Below, piece by piece: positions 25,303-37,926 of a stretch of DNA of 64,000 bases. Position 1 is the stretch's first letter, and the number at the start of each line of letters is the position of its first letter. The stretch spans positions 1,047,501 through 1,111,500 of the forward strand of contig CALZFC010000017.1 in the NCBI GenBank assembly GCA_945643635.1, read 5' to 3'. Position numbers and translations under genes: made by a program. The stretch comes from Allodiplogaster sudhausi (taxonomy: Eukaryota > Nematoda > Chromadorea > Rhabditida > Diplogasteridae). Below the pieces are notes generated by a model. That model did not search any database. It was not told the origin of the DNA and saw only the letters and a list, made by a program, of their open reading frames with translations.

Positions 25303-28300
25303 TTAAAATAGCACACTGATATATACATTAAAAAATAGCCTTGTTGAATGAAATGCATTAACGACCTTTCCAAACGAAATCTCAAAGAAAGCACTCCAAA
25401 AGATGGCGACGAAGAAGGTGAAGCCAATGTTTGGAAAGACGCCAGTGAGGAACTTAAAAAAATTACCTATTAAATTTTTGTTTACAAAAATTATAATAAA
25501 TGAAAAGAAATAAAAAAAGAATTTGGGCAAGTAAGAATTTAAGACGCAAAAAAGCTACAAGCTCCTCATTAGAATGAGCATGAAGCTCAACTGTAATTTA
25601 TTTCACTTTTAGTGGATTGCTGAAGTCGCGTCTCTCTAAATCGCACGCGATCTCGCCATTGGGTCAGGCGAAAAGGCGCACATTTAAGATTTAGTTTTTG
25701 GGCTGGCAAAACGAGGTTTAATCCTCACTATTACAAGGGTCCTGACCATTTCGGTGACATTCGAAAAGCCGAGCTCCGTCTTTTTAAGCCCAAACATGTA
25801 GAAGATCGTGATGAATTGGACGATAAAGCCGCAGTAGGTGAGGCGGCCGAGCGGCACCCACACCCACCAAGACATGAAGTCGCTGATGGGGCCTGCACAA
25901 AGGGATATGTATGTCGCGAACGTTAAAAATATTGTTACTCTTGGAAAACCATTCCAAAAATGCTGTAAAATGCCATGGAAATTCAGTCAACAGATAAAAT
26001 GTATATATATATAATCGATATATTTGTATCCACCGCAATATGAAGCTGTCGATTGAGGCTGCAGAGAACAAATTGTGTAGAAACTAGCAACAACAACAGA
26101 AACTCACTAGTGAATTGTGGCTACTTGTATGGTCACAAAAGTAGGAGCATACTCTGTCCTCTCTGAGGCTCTCTTGTCTGCGAGAAAATTTTGGGCTCCA
26201 TAATATCACGAGCAACAAGAATAAATTCTCGTTTTCGAGTAAATAACATCTAAAACGTGGGTTTTTGGAGCGAAACTGTTTTATTCATAACAAAACCTTT
26301 TTTAAATTTCTTGTGAATACTTCTTACTGCTATATCCGTAGTAGCAGGAAATGATGATCCACGAGAGGCCGAGTCCCCACGCGGGCCGCGAGAGCGCGGA
26401 GTAAGCGGCGCGCCAGAAGAGCGGCAGCTGATGCTGGTTCGTGTACTCGTGGAGGCAGAGGAGCACGAAGTGCATCAGCGTGAAGGACAACAGCCAACCG
26501 GAAAGGTTCACCAGCTGGAGAATCGCTTATTTCTATTACGTTTACAATTTATCTAGTTTAATGCAATGCTTAGTTTTTTTTTTAAATTTTAATGTTTAGG
26601 GTTTTAATGGAGCCAAAAACTCAATCTTAAATTATTATTTTTTCCTTAACCAAGAGTGAGAGAGCATGAGTTTAAGAGAGACGCGACAAAAAAATCACAA
26701 AAATTCAAATAGATTCCGGTTGGGTTTTCTTGTACCTTTAAACGCCTACCACAAACTTGCAAGCTAGCCACCCTTAACAATGCACTCCTACCGGATGGAA
26801 GCGGACTCTCTTCTTGTACTGCAAGAGCCAGCCGACAAGCAGGCCCATCACGTAGATTTGGCAGCGAATGTAGGGTGCTTGGTACATATAGGGCAGGTAA
26901 TTACTGTAATAAAAAAGTATTTTTAATTATCAAAAATGATGTTTCATTTCTGTTTAAACACATTATTATGTTTTTCTTACACTGTCCAATTGTATATCAC
27001 TGATCAGGAATAATAATAAAACACTAACTCAATTTTTGCTTCGGGATCGACTGGACCGAACAAGTTAGGAGTCGGCTGAATGAGAAAGGTGAATTTTCTA
27101 TCTTTTTTTATATACATTTTAGATAATTAGTATTTTAAAGTTTCGTTAAATATTAAGAAAACAATTTACAAGAGATAGAAGAAAAAACGATAAGTCATCT
27201 TACCGGATAGCGAAATGATAGACGAGGAAGACGTTGGTGGCCGTGCTGAGGAAGAGCACGGCGGCCGCGACAAGCAGCCCGATCGCGGGCGCGAGGGCCA
27301 GCGGGACGAGAATGAGCGGAGTGAACAGGAACATTTGCATCTCGGATGCGAGGTACCAGCCTTGGCCGACGCACTAAAATTAGACACATTAAAAATCCCT
27401 TACAATCTCAGTACAAGTGGCGAAACATGGAAAATATTCGCGAAAAAAAATATATCGAAAAATTTTATGACCAAAATGTGGATTGTTTTGGTTAAAAAAA
27501 ACTATAAATAACCATATCTCATGCAGTGTGGAATGGTGCTAAACGTTTACTGTACCTCATCGGGTTATGGATGGATTACTACGAAGCACTAATAGTGTGT
27601 AAATGAGGCATACCCTAACCGCCTGGTCCCAGTGGATGACATTGTTGAGATAGAGCATATTCGTCCACCACGAAGTGAGGCAAGGGTCCTCAGATGGCGA
27701 TGGCGCCAAGTTCAGCAGCATGTCGTGCATCCAATTCACGTCGAAGACGAACGTTGTGAAGAGGACGGCCACGAAGTATGGTGGCGAGAGCCTTAAAATA
27801 GGTTTAGAAAATATATTTTTTGTAACAATTGCATCTATAAAAATAATATCACTAGTCATTATTTAGTGGCTCTTTCCTACCGTAGAAATCGGTGGACGTA
27901 AAACATGAGCCAAGCTTGCCACGATATTGTTTCACTGCGGTTTTTGAAGTAGTTCTTGAACCTAAATTATTGAATTCTAAAAACAAAAATGAGAAAACGA
28001 TTATGTTTAACAAAGGTAAGTGAAATTTTCCTCTGAAACATTATCCCTTCCAAGTGAAACTGCATTCTAAGAGATGCGCCCACTCCAGAAGAAGCCCCCT
28101 TCAATAAAAGTGTCTCTCCCAAGTGTACCAGAAATAGCCGTTCTTTCTACATAGTAACTTACTAATAGTGTAACAAATAAGAAGCCGATTAAGAAATATA
28201 GTAGTGCCACCTTAATTAGAATAATTATGGTAGAATGTAAACCAAATGAATCCGAGTAGCAGTCCGGAGAGAAAGTAGAATGAATCGACGGAGAAAAAGG

Positions 28301-31265
28301 CGTTCGTGAACACTTCGGATGTCGTATCGTAAATGATGTCCACAACGTCGAGAGTATTTGCTTTAACATAGTGATTTTAATTATTATTTTTATTCATAGT
28401 TTTTTTTACAAAGTAATAACGATTATACATCCTGAAAACAATGAATCATACACGAAATGTACATGTAGTTGGTAATGTAGTGCATCATGACGACCCAGCA
28501 CATGCTGAAGAAGCGAATGCAATGAACGGGGCCGATCTGGCCTGGCTAGAAAAGAAAAAAAAAGGTATTGTCACATATACCCTAATTTTCTGGCCTAGCA
28601 ACAACAAATTACATCCAACAACCTCGCCCAGAATACAAAAACTTTCAATTGTCATTATTTCTAGTAAATAATTATATTATAGTATGCATAAATAAATATG
28701 CCAAAAAGATTTAAATTCAATACCTTATTCAGTCCGCTTAGGTCAAAAATTGACGCAATGTTCGAGTAGACGGAGAAGGCCATGAACAGTTTCCACCAGA
28801 GGGCTGCAAAAAAAATTTGACCATTTATTATTGTTAGATTGTTAACACTAAATCTGTACAATTAATAATTAGCAATTAACCAACATTGTGTCAACGGAGT
28901 TCCCTTCAAAAGTGGCGATAGAAAGTAGTCAACCGCGCTGGCGACAAGGCATAACACGATTATGGCAATCATAAAAGACCTAACAATAATAAAGTATTAA
29001 AATTTAGTTTTATTGCTGTAAGCATTTAAATTTATTTTATTAATTATTATTATTGTTATTATTACAACTACTCCTTATGAATGGCTCGTGTGCATTCAGA
29101 AACAACCTCTATTTGAGATTAAAATTAAGTATTCGGCAAAATCAGCTGGAAATGTTGAACAATATTGTAAGAAGAAAAAACGTGCAGAACAATGTAGTAG
29201 GGCGCATTAGGAGAGCGGACGGCGTCGTTGATTCCGGCGATGTAGCAAAGAGGAGTCGGCAATGAGCTATTTGAACCTGAAACTTAACAAATTGAACCTA
29301 AAAGCAAACAAGCACTGAGCTCTTTGAACTTAAAAAAAGTCCTTTTCTCTCTCCTTCTTCTCCTCTCAAATTTTACATTTCGATGTTGAAAAATATATTC
29401 CTTAAGATTTTTGTTCCCAAATAAGTTTGAAAGAAACTTTTAGAACATACCGTATCCAATGGCACCTTCCAATTCCTTGGAGCCACAGCTCGCCGGAAGG
29501 CAGAGGTCGTCGGAGAGGAGAACAGCAGCATTTCCGGCTGCCTCAGTGCAGGCGCCCGGCGCCGTATTGACGCGAAGCTTGGCGTCGAGGAAGAAGCTGA
29601 TAGTGTGACGAATGTTCATTCTTTTTGCCAATTTTTATTGCGCTAGTAAATGACAGAATTGTTCAGACGCACCGAAAATAAGAGCCCATAAAGTTGCGGT
29701 CGCGCCCATCGACTGGAGCATCAATGTAGGCGCACTCGAGATAGGCGCCCATGAAGCTGGTCTTGCCACGCGCGATCTTACCAGCGGAGTCGAGCACTTA
29801 AACGGGATGTCCATGGGGCTTTACATCTACCGTATTTTACATTCTGCGTCTCTCGTCTGGAACCCTTTTTTTTCTAAGGATTGAGGTAGTTGTTTAGTGC
29901 ATTGGACAGCCTCTTTAAAGGCGCCAAATCCCAATGTTGTGCATGTGATTTAGAGGCGACTATATTTTTACCAGAAAAGTTTAAAAAAAATTACGGTTGA
30001 GTTTCTGTTGCGGCCAGAACTTGTTTCTTATTTATCTTTTGAGGAGCAAAGTATCTCCTGTAACTGTCGCTTGAACGCCTAGCCTTGAGTCATCAAGTTG
30101 GTCACCTTTGTCATCGTCTCTCTTCACCGATCACCGACAAGATCATGGCAAAATTATAGCTTATGGTTAGTTGTGACGGCTTCCTCTCTCTTTCTCTCTC
30201 TCTCTCCATCTCGGCTGCCTTTCTTCCGCTCTCCCCGTCACTCTACTTCTCTGCTTCTCGCGTGTTTCATCAGTCTTATCGTGAGATGCACCCAAGTGTC
30301 AGACAACTCCTCGTGATAAGAACAACTAAGAAGCTGCATCATCATTCAGTGACTCAAAGATGAGAGATAAGAAGCTCGAACCTTGTCCGAGCATGGTAAT
30401 AATCTACGGCCAAGTAGTCTATGAACTTTGATTTTTCATTCCCATTAAAAGTGGACAAAAGTAATGAATTTTTCAGGGATGTCATAGACTTTTTTTCATG
30501 TATGTATATATTTGCATACATATCTATGCATGTATGTATATGGAAAACAAGTCGCTTTCCAATGGAAATGCTACGAAGTTTAAGGATACAAAAAATTACT
30601 CAGAGATTACAAATAATTACTCTGATTTCACTAATACTTGCTCATATATTACTAATAAATACTGAATCAGATCATACTGATAATCGGTAAAACACGAAAT
30701 AGTTCAAACGACCGCACAAGGAAGCACGACAGCGCGGTCGAAATCGGTCAGATTGGCACGGCCGACGAGCGACAGAGCAATCCGCTTGAGACCATCGGAC
30801 ACGAGTCGAAGATCCTCGGAACATTCCGACGATAGAGATCTCAACACAATCACTCCAATCATTAAGCTATTGCGTACTTCTATCTAATCAAATGTATGCA
30901 TTTATAAACATGGTAAACATTATCATAGCACTAATCAAGTAATAACAATAATATTACCTTGACGACGTTACTACTTCAGAAGATTTGTATTGATCTCGGG
31001 TCATCGTCAGCCGCTCAATGGCATGCTCGAGTGAGAAGGCGCTCACTGATGCGCACGTCGCAGCATTCGCGTCGCACGCACTCTTCACAGTCTGCGAGAA
31101 TGCACAGTGGTGAAAACCCGCCGGTTATAGGGTGCGCGAACACGAGACCTGTGAGAGAAGTCGCCGCGCATCGAACAGAGCGCCTGCATTGTGTAGCGAG
31201 AGCTGCACGAACGGATGCACTATGACCGGCATCAGAAGGAATATCAGCAGCAGAAATCGACCCAT
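25303..31265 (-). CDS. NRF-6-like membrane acyltransferase (NRF domain plus acyltransferase 3)
   Basis: Eighteen exons, 5' to 3' on the minus strand: 31149-31265, 30958-31091, 30718-30839, 29673-29796, 29451-29596, 29182-29276, 28885-28979, 28724-28803, 28452-28545, 28243-28360, 27881-27961, 27620-27791, 27204-27373, 27029-27075, 26792-26903, 26328-26514, 25747-25892, 25303-25452. The product has a signal peptide (MGRFLLLIFLLMPVIV), a Cys-rich extracellular NRF domain (SECSEDL, LDSAGK, DDLCLPASC) and about ten membrane helices of the acyltransferase 3 family (RFFSMCWVVMMHY, VDSFYFLSG, GQGWYLASEMQMF, PLGRLTYCGF). Nematode relatives (NRF-6/NDG-4) act in lipid and drug transport. Phases fail at two joins: exon 6 to 7, and after exon 13, where one base is missing relative to the paralogue at 38.15 kb. 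The gene may be recently damaged. Confidence 0.85.
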
Positions 31266-31462
31266 TATCAGTACCATCTAAATAATTTTTGAGAAAGCAC
31301 GTCGCTTTTGATTTTGTCGTGCGAATGAACTGTTGCGTGGTTTTTATGCTCTTTTATCTAGTTTATTTTTCATCGCCGACTATGATGCCGTGTGCTGATA
31401 AGGAGTTTAGAAAGGGAGAGGGTTAAAATCAGACTGATTGTGAAGGAGGGGGAGATGAGGAT

Positions 31463-31523
<61 letters not shown>

Positions 31524-32026
31524 GAGAGAGAGATCGCAATACTAGTGACCACGGTGATGAGAACAAAGTCACATGTTCCAAAGCAAGAGTAATGATGTCA
31601 CGCATAGGTAACAGAGATAAGAAACTGTCCAGTGATAAGACGCAGTGACGACACTTTGACCATTAGTTCTTTGTTAGTTATTATTGCATACATATATACA
31701 TATGTATAGTTGTTAGCTCTCGTAAAGGTTTCCGAACGCTCTGAAGGTGAGGAAAATTTTGCTGAAAGGCAATTTTTTTCTTTTGCTAAAAGACAGCAGG
31801 AATACCTTGTTTCCCTTGCTTTCAGTGTGATCAGCCGCGCGATTTATCTTACTTGCTGTCAATGACATGTCGACAAAGTGTCACTGCTGCTGGTAATAAA
31901 CTCGATTTTTGCAACATCCATAATAAAATGGTTTCATAATATTGAATGCTGATGTTGAGAGAACCAGAATATACTTTATCAATATTGACAGTTTGCACAG
32001 TCGCGTAAGTACGCGTCTTGTCCATC
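31266..32026. other. Intergenic; GA tract
   Basis: Upstream region of the NRF-6-like gene. A GA tract lies at 31458-31533. No supported exon. Confidence 0.5.
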
Positions 32027-32459
32027 TTAAGGAGTCTTTTTCTGCGTCGTGGGGGTCGTGGGTGTAGTGGCTGACGTGGAGGAGGAGCTCGAAGAGCCGG
32101 TGGATCCAGTGCTCGTGGATCCGGTGGATCCTGCCGATGTCGACGCGGTCGATGCGCCCGTTGTGGCGCAGAGGTTGCACGACTTTGGGCAGAACTGCGC
32201 CTTCTGCGCTGCCGAATAGGCTGGCGAGCTGCAGAAGCCGTTCCTGATCCAGGCGGAGCAGCTGCAAGAATATGGAAGATATGAAGAGGGGAGATAGAGA
32301 GAGCGAGAGAGATAGAAAGAGAATGAGAGAGAGAAAGGGATAGTTCGGGGGGGGCACAGAGAGAGAGAGAGAGAGAGGGAGGGAGAGAGCGAGAGGGAAA
32401 GAGGGAATTAGAGAGCAAGTGGGAAGGAGAGAGGGAAAGATAAAGGGGGAGTATGTGTA

Positions 32460-32498
<39 letters not shown>

Positions 32499-32623
32499 GA
32501 AAAAAGATAATGGGGAAGTGTGTGTGTGTGTGTGTTTGTGAGAGAGAGATAGAGAGAGAGAGAGGGAAGAGAGAAGAGAGAGCAAGAGAGAAAGAAAGAT
32601 AAGGAAAGATAAGGGGGAGTGTG

Positions 32624-32668
<45 letters not shown>

Positions 32669-33046
32669 AGACTTGGGATGCTTGTCCTGGCATCCGCTGG
32701 CGTCGCACAGTCCACATGAGGACGGACAGAACTGCTGCTTCATCGCCTGCGTGTACGACGTGGAACGGCAGAAGCCGTTGCGGTTCCACGAGGCGCAGCT
32801 GAAAGTTGTTTTGCTCCATTTATTTATTTATCCCATATGTAATAAGGTATTTCAATGTGACAGCATTAAAATAAAATGATAGTATGGTCTTTTTCATTTT
32901 AAAAATAGTGAAAATATAATGCAGTGATGATTTTTTTTAATAAATAAGTAAATTGATAAATCTTACTTGGGATGGTTGTCGCGGCACTGGCTGGCGGCAA
33001 GGCCGAAGAGAGTGGCCGTGGCGAGCACAAGAAGGAGAGACTGCAT
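32027..33046 (-). CDS. Secreted protein with two ShKT domains
   Basis: Three exons (32967-33046, 32673-32798, 32027-32261) close in phase to 146 residues. A signal peptide (MQSLLLVLATATLFGLAAS) precedes two six-cysteine ShKT domains, roughly residues 21-58 and 64-101. Both start with a CxDxHP motif (CRDNHP, CQDKHP) and end with an FCPxSCxLC motif. Each intron splits its domain right after HP, before the second cysteine. A Ser/Thr/Gly-rich tail (STGSTGSSSSSSTS) follows, probably O-glycosylated. ShKT proteins are an expanded secreted family in nematodes; the exact role is unknown. CT repeats fill intron 2. A partial inverted copy starts at 35176. Confidence 0.92.
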
Positions 33047-33607
33047 CACTGGAAGGACACGGAGAAGGAGAACGAGGAGAAGCTTGGAATGTCTCTGCAC
33101 TCGCACTTCATCCCTTTTATATCTGCTTGATCATGCAAGACCTGATGAAGGTACACATCTTTTCGAAACCTTTCACTTTGTCATTGCAGGCAGATGAACA
33201 AGCCATGTCGAACTGTCGTCCTTTCTTACAATCTCTCCTCTCTCTCTCTGCCTCAGTTTGTCTTTTCTTCTCTCAAAATTCTGCTCTATCCACTTTCCTA
33301 TCTCTCTCTCCTCTGTGTTTCACACTTTCTATCTCACCTTCTCTCTGTTCTCTATCTCTCTCCCTGTGTCTCTCTTTTATCTCCCGTGTCGTCACCCGTT
33401 ATAATGTACCAAAACACATCGGCATGTTTATTCAGATCAGTCATGTTATATCGCAGAGAGAAGAAACGATGGTGCCAGATGTGAATTCTACGCCCCTTCA
33501 AGCCATCTCTCCCACGCTTTGCCGGATTCTGGTGCCATCCATCCCATCCTGAGCTTATATTTACTTTCCGCCAATAGAAGAAAAATAAAAGTAGAGAAGT
33601 CACAAGT
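32967..33607. repeat. Arm 1 of an inverted duplication (ShKT gene 5' region)
   Basis: This segment, covering exon 1 of the ShKT gene and about 550 bp upstream, is matched in inverted orientation by 34645-35270. Shared landmarks are the signal-peptide exon, the CT/GA tract, TCTACGCCCCTTCAAGCCAT and the CCAATAGAA segment. Identity looks like roughly 75-85% by eye. Confidence 0.8.
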
Positions 33608-33790
33608 AGTCCTCGGGACGGAAGCCAAATATACGGCATTTACATATGCATATTCGGCGTGATGAAAGGATCCAATTCTGATAGCGCTTTTATTAGACTT
33701 TGAAAAAGTGGCATTGTTCGATAGCACTTTGCCACTTTGTGGATGTCTGATTGATTGATGCAATAACTTATAGATAGATGCATTGGATAT

Positions 33791-34382
33791 ATGATTCATC
33801 GAGCAACTTTCAATCCATCTTCGAATGCAGTCGCCAGTTTCAAGGCTTTCACAACGAAGCAGGCTTTCACTCTTCAATCCAATTCCACTTCTCTGAACGG
33901 CAGAGAAAAGAGATGCTGTGGCTGCTGCGGTGGTTGCTGCAATAATAACTGCTGCAATAATAACTGCTGCAACAATGTCAGTTCTACCAGATTTGTCTTA
34001 TGTCAAGGAACATTCATACCATTGTCAACTCCTCAATCTCCTTGTCATTCGTCAGTGCTGCAACAACTGCTGCTGCTGCTGCTGCAAGAAAGTGCTGTTC
34101 TTGCTGCTGCAAAAAGTGCTGCTGCTGCCAGAACCGCTGCTGCGGCAACCGAAGCTGCTGCTGCAATAACCACTGCTGCAACAACTGCTGCTGCTGCTGC
34201 TGCTGCCCTTGCTGCTGTGGATGTGGATGCGGAGGATGCGGGCAAAAGATAACATCTCTTAATGAAGTTCGGCTAATGCAAACAATAAAAACAATTATTT
34301 TAATTTAATTTCAGCTGCTGTAAGAAGCGCAAGCGACGTGATGCCCTGGTTATGAGTGCATCTCCGATGGCCACTGCTTACA
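33791..34382 (+). CDS. Cysteine-pair (CC) repeat protein, unknown family
   Basis: Likely exons are 33791-33975, about 34058-34250 and 34315-34382. The N-terminal 40 or so residues end in a dibasic GREKR, followed by a cysteine-rich array with pairs separated by Gly or Asn (CCGCCGGCCNNNCCNNNCC), then in exon 2 further CC/CCC clusters with Asn, Lys, Gly and Arg. The last exon ends with a basic CCKKRKRR and a short tail. The GCT/TGC repeat track is open in several frames, and the Cys frame changes by one base near 34090, so exon 2 has an indel or a different splice. There is no signal peptide in this model. It could be a metal-binding or cross-linked structural protein. Confidence 0.45.
34058..34215 (+). 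repeat. TGC trinucleotide repeat
   Basis: Interrupted (TGC)n track within exon 2 of the Cys-rich gene; prone to slippage, which may explain the frame change. Confidence 0.85.
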
Positions 34383-34644
34383 ATTAGAGATTGAATGTTG
34401 CTCGATGTTTAATATATCCTATTCATCCATGTATAGATTATTGCATAAATCAATAAGATATCCATAAAGTGTAAAAATGCTTATCGAACAATCCCACCTT
34501 TTCAAAGTTTTTAAAAATGTTCCGGGGGATCAGAATGAAAATCCTTTTTCGTGCCGAATATGAATAAAGTTAATTTGGCTTCCGCCCGAGGTCGAATAAA
34601 ATCAGAGAAATAATAACAATTCGCGAACAAAATCTTTTAAGAAC

Positions 34645-35270
34645 TGCATGTGATTTCTCCACTTTTATTTTTTATTTTATTTTTTCTATTGGCTGAAAGG
34701 ATGGATGGCCGCCAAAATCCGGCAAAGCGTGGGAGAGATGGCTTGAAGGGGCGTAGAATTCATCTGGGTCCATCGTTGTTTCTTCTCCCTGCGACATAAC
34801 GTGACCGATCTGTATAAACATGCCGCTGTGTTTCGGTATATTATGAGGTCTCGACCGGGAAGGAGAGAGAGAGAGAGAGAAATGAAACGGAGAGATAGAA
34901 AGTGTGAGACAGAGATGAGAGAGAGAGAGAAGTGGAAGAGAGAAAAATATTGAGAGAAGAAAAGACAGACTGAGACAGAGAGAAAAAGAGATTGTGAGAA
35001 AGAACAACAGTTCGACAGTTCGTCAAGGTTTGATCATCTGCCTGGAATAACAAAATGAAATGGTTCGAAAAGAGACTTTCCTCAGTTCGTTAGTTCATAA
35101 TGAAACAGATAAAAAGGCATAAAGAGCGAGTGCAGAGACATTCCTATACAGCTTCTTTCTCCTTCTCTTCCAGTGATGCAGTCTCTCCTTCTCGTGCTCG
35201 CGACTGCCACTCTCTTCTGCCTGGCCGATAGCCAGTGCCGCGATAACCATCCCATGTAATATTTATATAT
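34645..35270. repeat. Arm 2 of the inverted duplication (ShKT region)
   Basis: Reverse-complement counterpart of 32967-33607, with its own GA tract at 34863-34985. The loop between the arms holds the Cys-repeat gene. Confidence 0.8.
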
Positions 35271-35400
35271 TTTAATTTACTAAAAAAAACATTGCATTCC
35301 AACAGAGCAAAAAAATTTAATCTGCGGTTCGTCTAGCCGCAACGACTTCTGCGGCTCCGCCTCGTACACGCAAGAGAAGAAAATGAGAATGCCCGTGATG
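35176..35400 (+). pseudogene. Broken copy of the ShKT gene
   Basis: The signal-peptide exon is intact (35176-35257, ending in CRDNHP before a GTAATA donor). After about 75 bp a remnant of the second exon encodes SSRNDFCGSASYTQEKK, similar to the parent's RNGFCRSTSYTQAMK, and then loses homology. The C-terminal cysteines and the second domain are absent, so this is an inverted, truncated duplicate. Confidence 0.75.
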
Positions 35401-35719
35401 GCATTATTTTTAAAATCGCTCATAACTGCGCCAAGCAATTACAGATGTAGATGCGAGTATTGCATGTCTTCTCCCACGTGACATTCTCAATTGTCTTCTC
35501 CTACGTGACATTCTCAATTGTAAAGGCGATTCAGCCGCGTGTAATCGACAATCAGTTAGAAGAATTGACAACATTGTATCATACAAAATTTCTATAACAC
35601 AAAAATACCGGACAACCTAATTAAAGCATTTTGAATAGCTGTTTAATAATCTGTTCACAATTTCGGAAAAAAAACACAGCTTGTAAATAAATGTTTTGAA
35701 AGGAAAAAAATTTATGGTT
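35401..35719. other. No gene recognised
   Basis: AT-rich DNA between the ShKT remnant and a MITE. A short direct repeat (about 25 bp containing CTACGTGACATTCTCAATTG-like text) occurs at about 35470-35520. Confidence 0.4.
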
Positions 35720-36170
35720 GAAGTATCCGACGAAAAAAAAACCGTATCTGATAATTTTACGTTTCAAACTGTGCTAAACTCCCAACTGGATGAGCCTTTT
35801 TTTAACGCCCGCTACTAATTTTCAAATTTGAAAGGTATACGTATGTGTATCTAACCTCTCTCGACTTCTTTCATTGTCTCGCTTTTCTCTAACGTCCGTA
35901 TCTCTCATCCCTTGGTGAAAATGGGGTGCTAAGTGGGCAAGACGGGCAGAGACTGTCTCTTCTTCCCATCCGTTGGCACTCCTTGCTTGGATTTGAGCAT
36001 ACACTGGGTGTATCGACAGAGACGTTTTCTACCATATTCCAAAAAACAAATGCAAATTTCTAGCTAAATACTAGGTTTCGTAAAGCGGGACCACCTCTAA
36101 TCGATCTTTTAGGCTACACTTGATCATATGGGAATATTAAAGAAGAAGTTATTTTTTCGTCGGATACTTC
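35720..36170. mobile_element. MITE family A, copy 1 (about 450 bp)
   Basis: Terminal inverted repeats GAAGTATCCGACGAAAAAA and its reverse complement bound a non-coding element. The right flank keeps CTTTAA; the left flank is degraded. A second, opposite-oriented copy at 52154-52599 aligns along its whole length. Confidence 0.85.
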
Positions 36171-36374
36171 CTTTAAGAATTAAACTAGACCTATGAACAT
36201 ATTACATCATGACCAACCTAACATAAAATTCCTCTAAAACCTCTGCTCCTTGCACTCCCATGGCGTATCATCGTCTGCTTTTACATGCTCAATCCTCTCA
36301 CTCTCATTAGGATTCTTGGGTCGCTTCGTCGGCCGCAAGCCGCCGAGCAGCAACATCTCCACCTGGAATTAAGA

Positions 36375-36439
36375 GAGCTGGGATTCGAACCCGGGACAAC
36401 CTACTCATGAGTCGACTGCTCTACCACTCTGCTATACGG
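36375..36439 (-). repeat. tRNA-like sequence
   Basis: The minus strand has an A-box (AGCAGAGTGGTAGAGCAG) and a perfect B-box (GGGTTCGAATCCC). The 5' and 3' ends do not form an acceptor stem and the anticodon arm pairs poorly, so it is a tRNA-derived repeat or pseudo-tRNA rather than a working gene. Confidence 0.55.
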
Positions 36440-37926
36440 GTTAGCTAGTCTATTCACATCCACGATATATTTAGTCATTAATTTATTACAATACGTTTTT
36501 TGTTTTCTTTAAGAAATATTTCAGAATAAAAAAACCCAAAAACTGATCAAGCAGAAAATGAGGCCAACCCTTCCAAATGAAATCTCGAAGAAGGCACTCC
36601 AAAAGATGGAAATGAAGAAGGTCAGCACAACGTTGGGAATGGCTCCCGTGATGAACTTAAAAAGAAGCAATAATTGTTTTCTATTAGATCAATAGTTTAT
36701 ACATTTATAGCTAAATATATAGCTTTTTGTTTATATACATTTATAGCTACAAATATAGTTTTTTGTTCAAGTTTTGCAAAAAGATTTGGTAATTCTCACC
36801 ATATCAGTAAAGTTCGAGAAGACAATGTCCGCCTTTTTGAGCCCGAGGAAATATTGGATCAAGACGAAGTGGACGAGGAAACCGCAGTAGGTGAGTCGGC
36901 CGAGTGGCACCCATACCCACCAAGACGTCATTGATTGGGCCTGGAAAAGGCGATTTGATGAGACCATTAAAAATGTTCTTGTTCTCGGAGAATCATTTCA
37001 GTTACATTGTGAAATAGAGGTAACCATGCAAATTCAGTAGAATATATATAAACATATGTATGTATAATTACTCTGTGATAAAAATATTTTTTTTAGAAAA
37101 AAGGAAAAGATCAGCCGACCGCCATATCCGTAGTAGCAGGAGATGATGATCCACGAGAGGCCGATTCCCCACGCGCGCCGCGAGAGGGCGGAGTAAGCGG
37201 CGCGCCAGAAGAGCGGCAGCTGGTGCTGGTTCGTGTACTCGTGGAGGCAAAGGAGCACGAAGAGCATCAGCAGCGTGAAGGACAACAGCCAACCGGCCAG
37301 GTTCACCAGCTGGAATGACATTTGTTTTATATTTACCCTCTAAAATGTCTTCATCCGTCTTTGTATTAGTGAAAAATTTTTTTTTTATAAAATGGCATGT
37401 AAAAAAAGTCGAACTTCTTCTGTAACATGTAAATGAATATCTGGCAATGTTGTGCTAGCAACATAAAGTAAATATAGAAATCGATTTCAGAAGTACCGGA
37501 TGGAAGCGGACTCTCTTCTTGTACTGCAAGAGCCAGCCGATAATCAGGCACATCACGTAGATTTCGCAGCGAATCTATGCGGCTTCGTACATGTACAACA
37601 TGTACTTTACTATCAAAAAAAGATCTTCAAAAAATTACCCTTTACCTACTCACAATCAATATGTGCAGGAAAAAAAAGTTTGTTTTTAAAAGATTGATTC
37701 GGTGCAAGCAACTGACTCCATCGCTGTTGCCTCGGGATCAATAGGACCGAAGAAAGGCGGCGTCGGCTGCAATAAAGTTGTTTTTAACGACATCAGAAGA
37801 CAACAATTTTGACTTATAATTAGCACTCCTTTATTGAATACTAGGCGTGTTTTTGGGTATATGTACATACATAAGTTAGAGCGAACGTTCAGAAAAATTC
37901 GAAATAATGCTTTGTGTGCCTTTTAA

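Noticed and set aside
31849..32819. Minus-strand frames of about 290-310 codons across the ShKT locus
   Set aside because: They run through a GA tract in intron 2; the real product uses the three ShKT exons in other frames.
36375..36439. Functional tRNA gene
   Set aside because: The A and B boxes are good, but acceptor and anticodon stems do not form.
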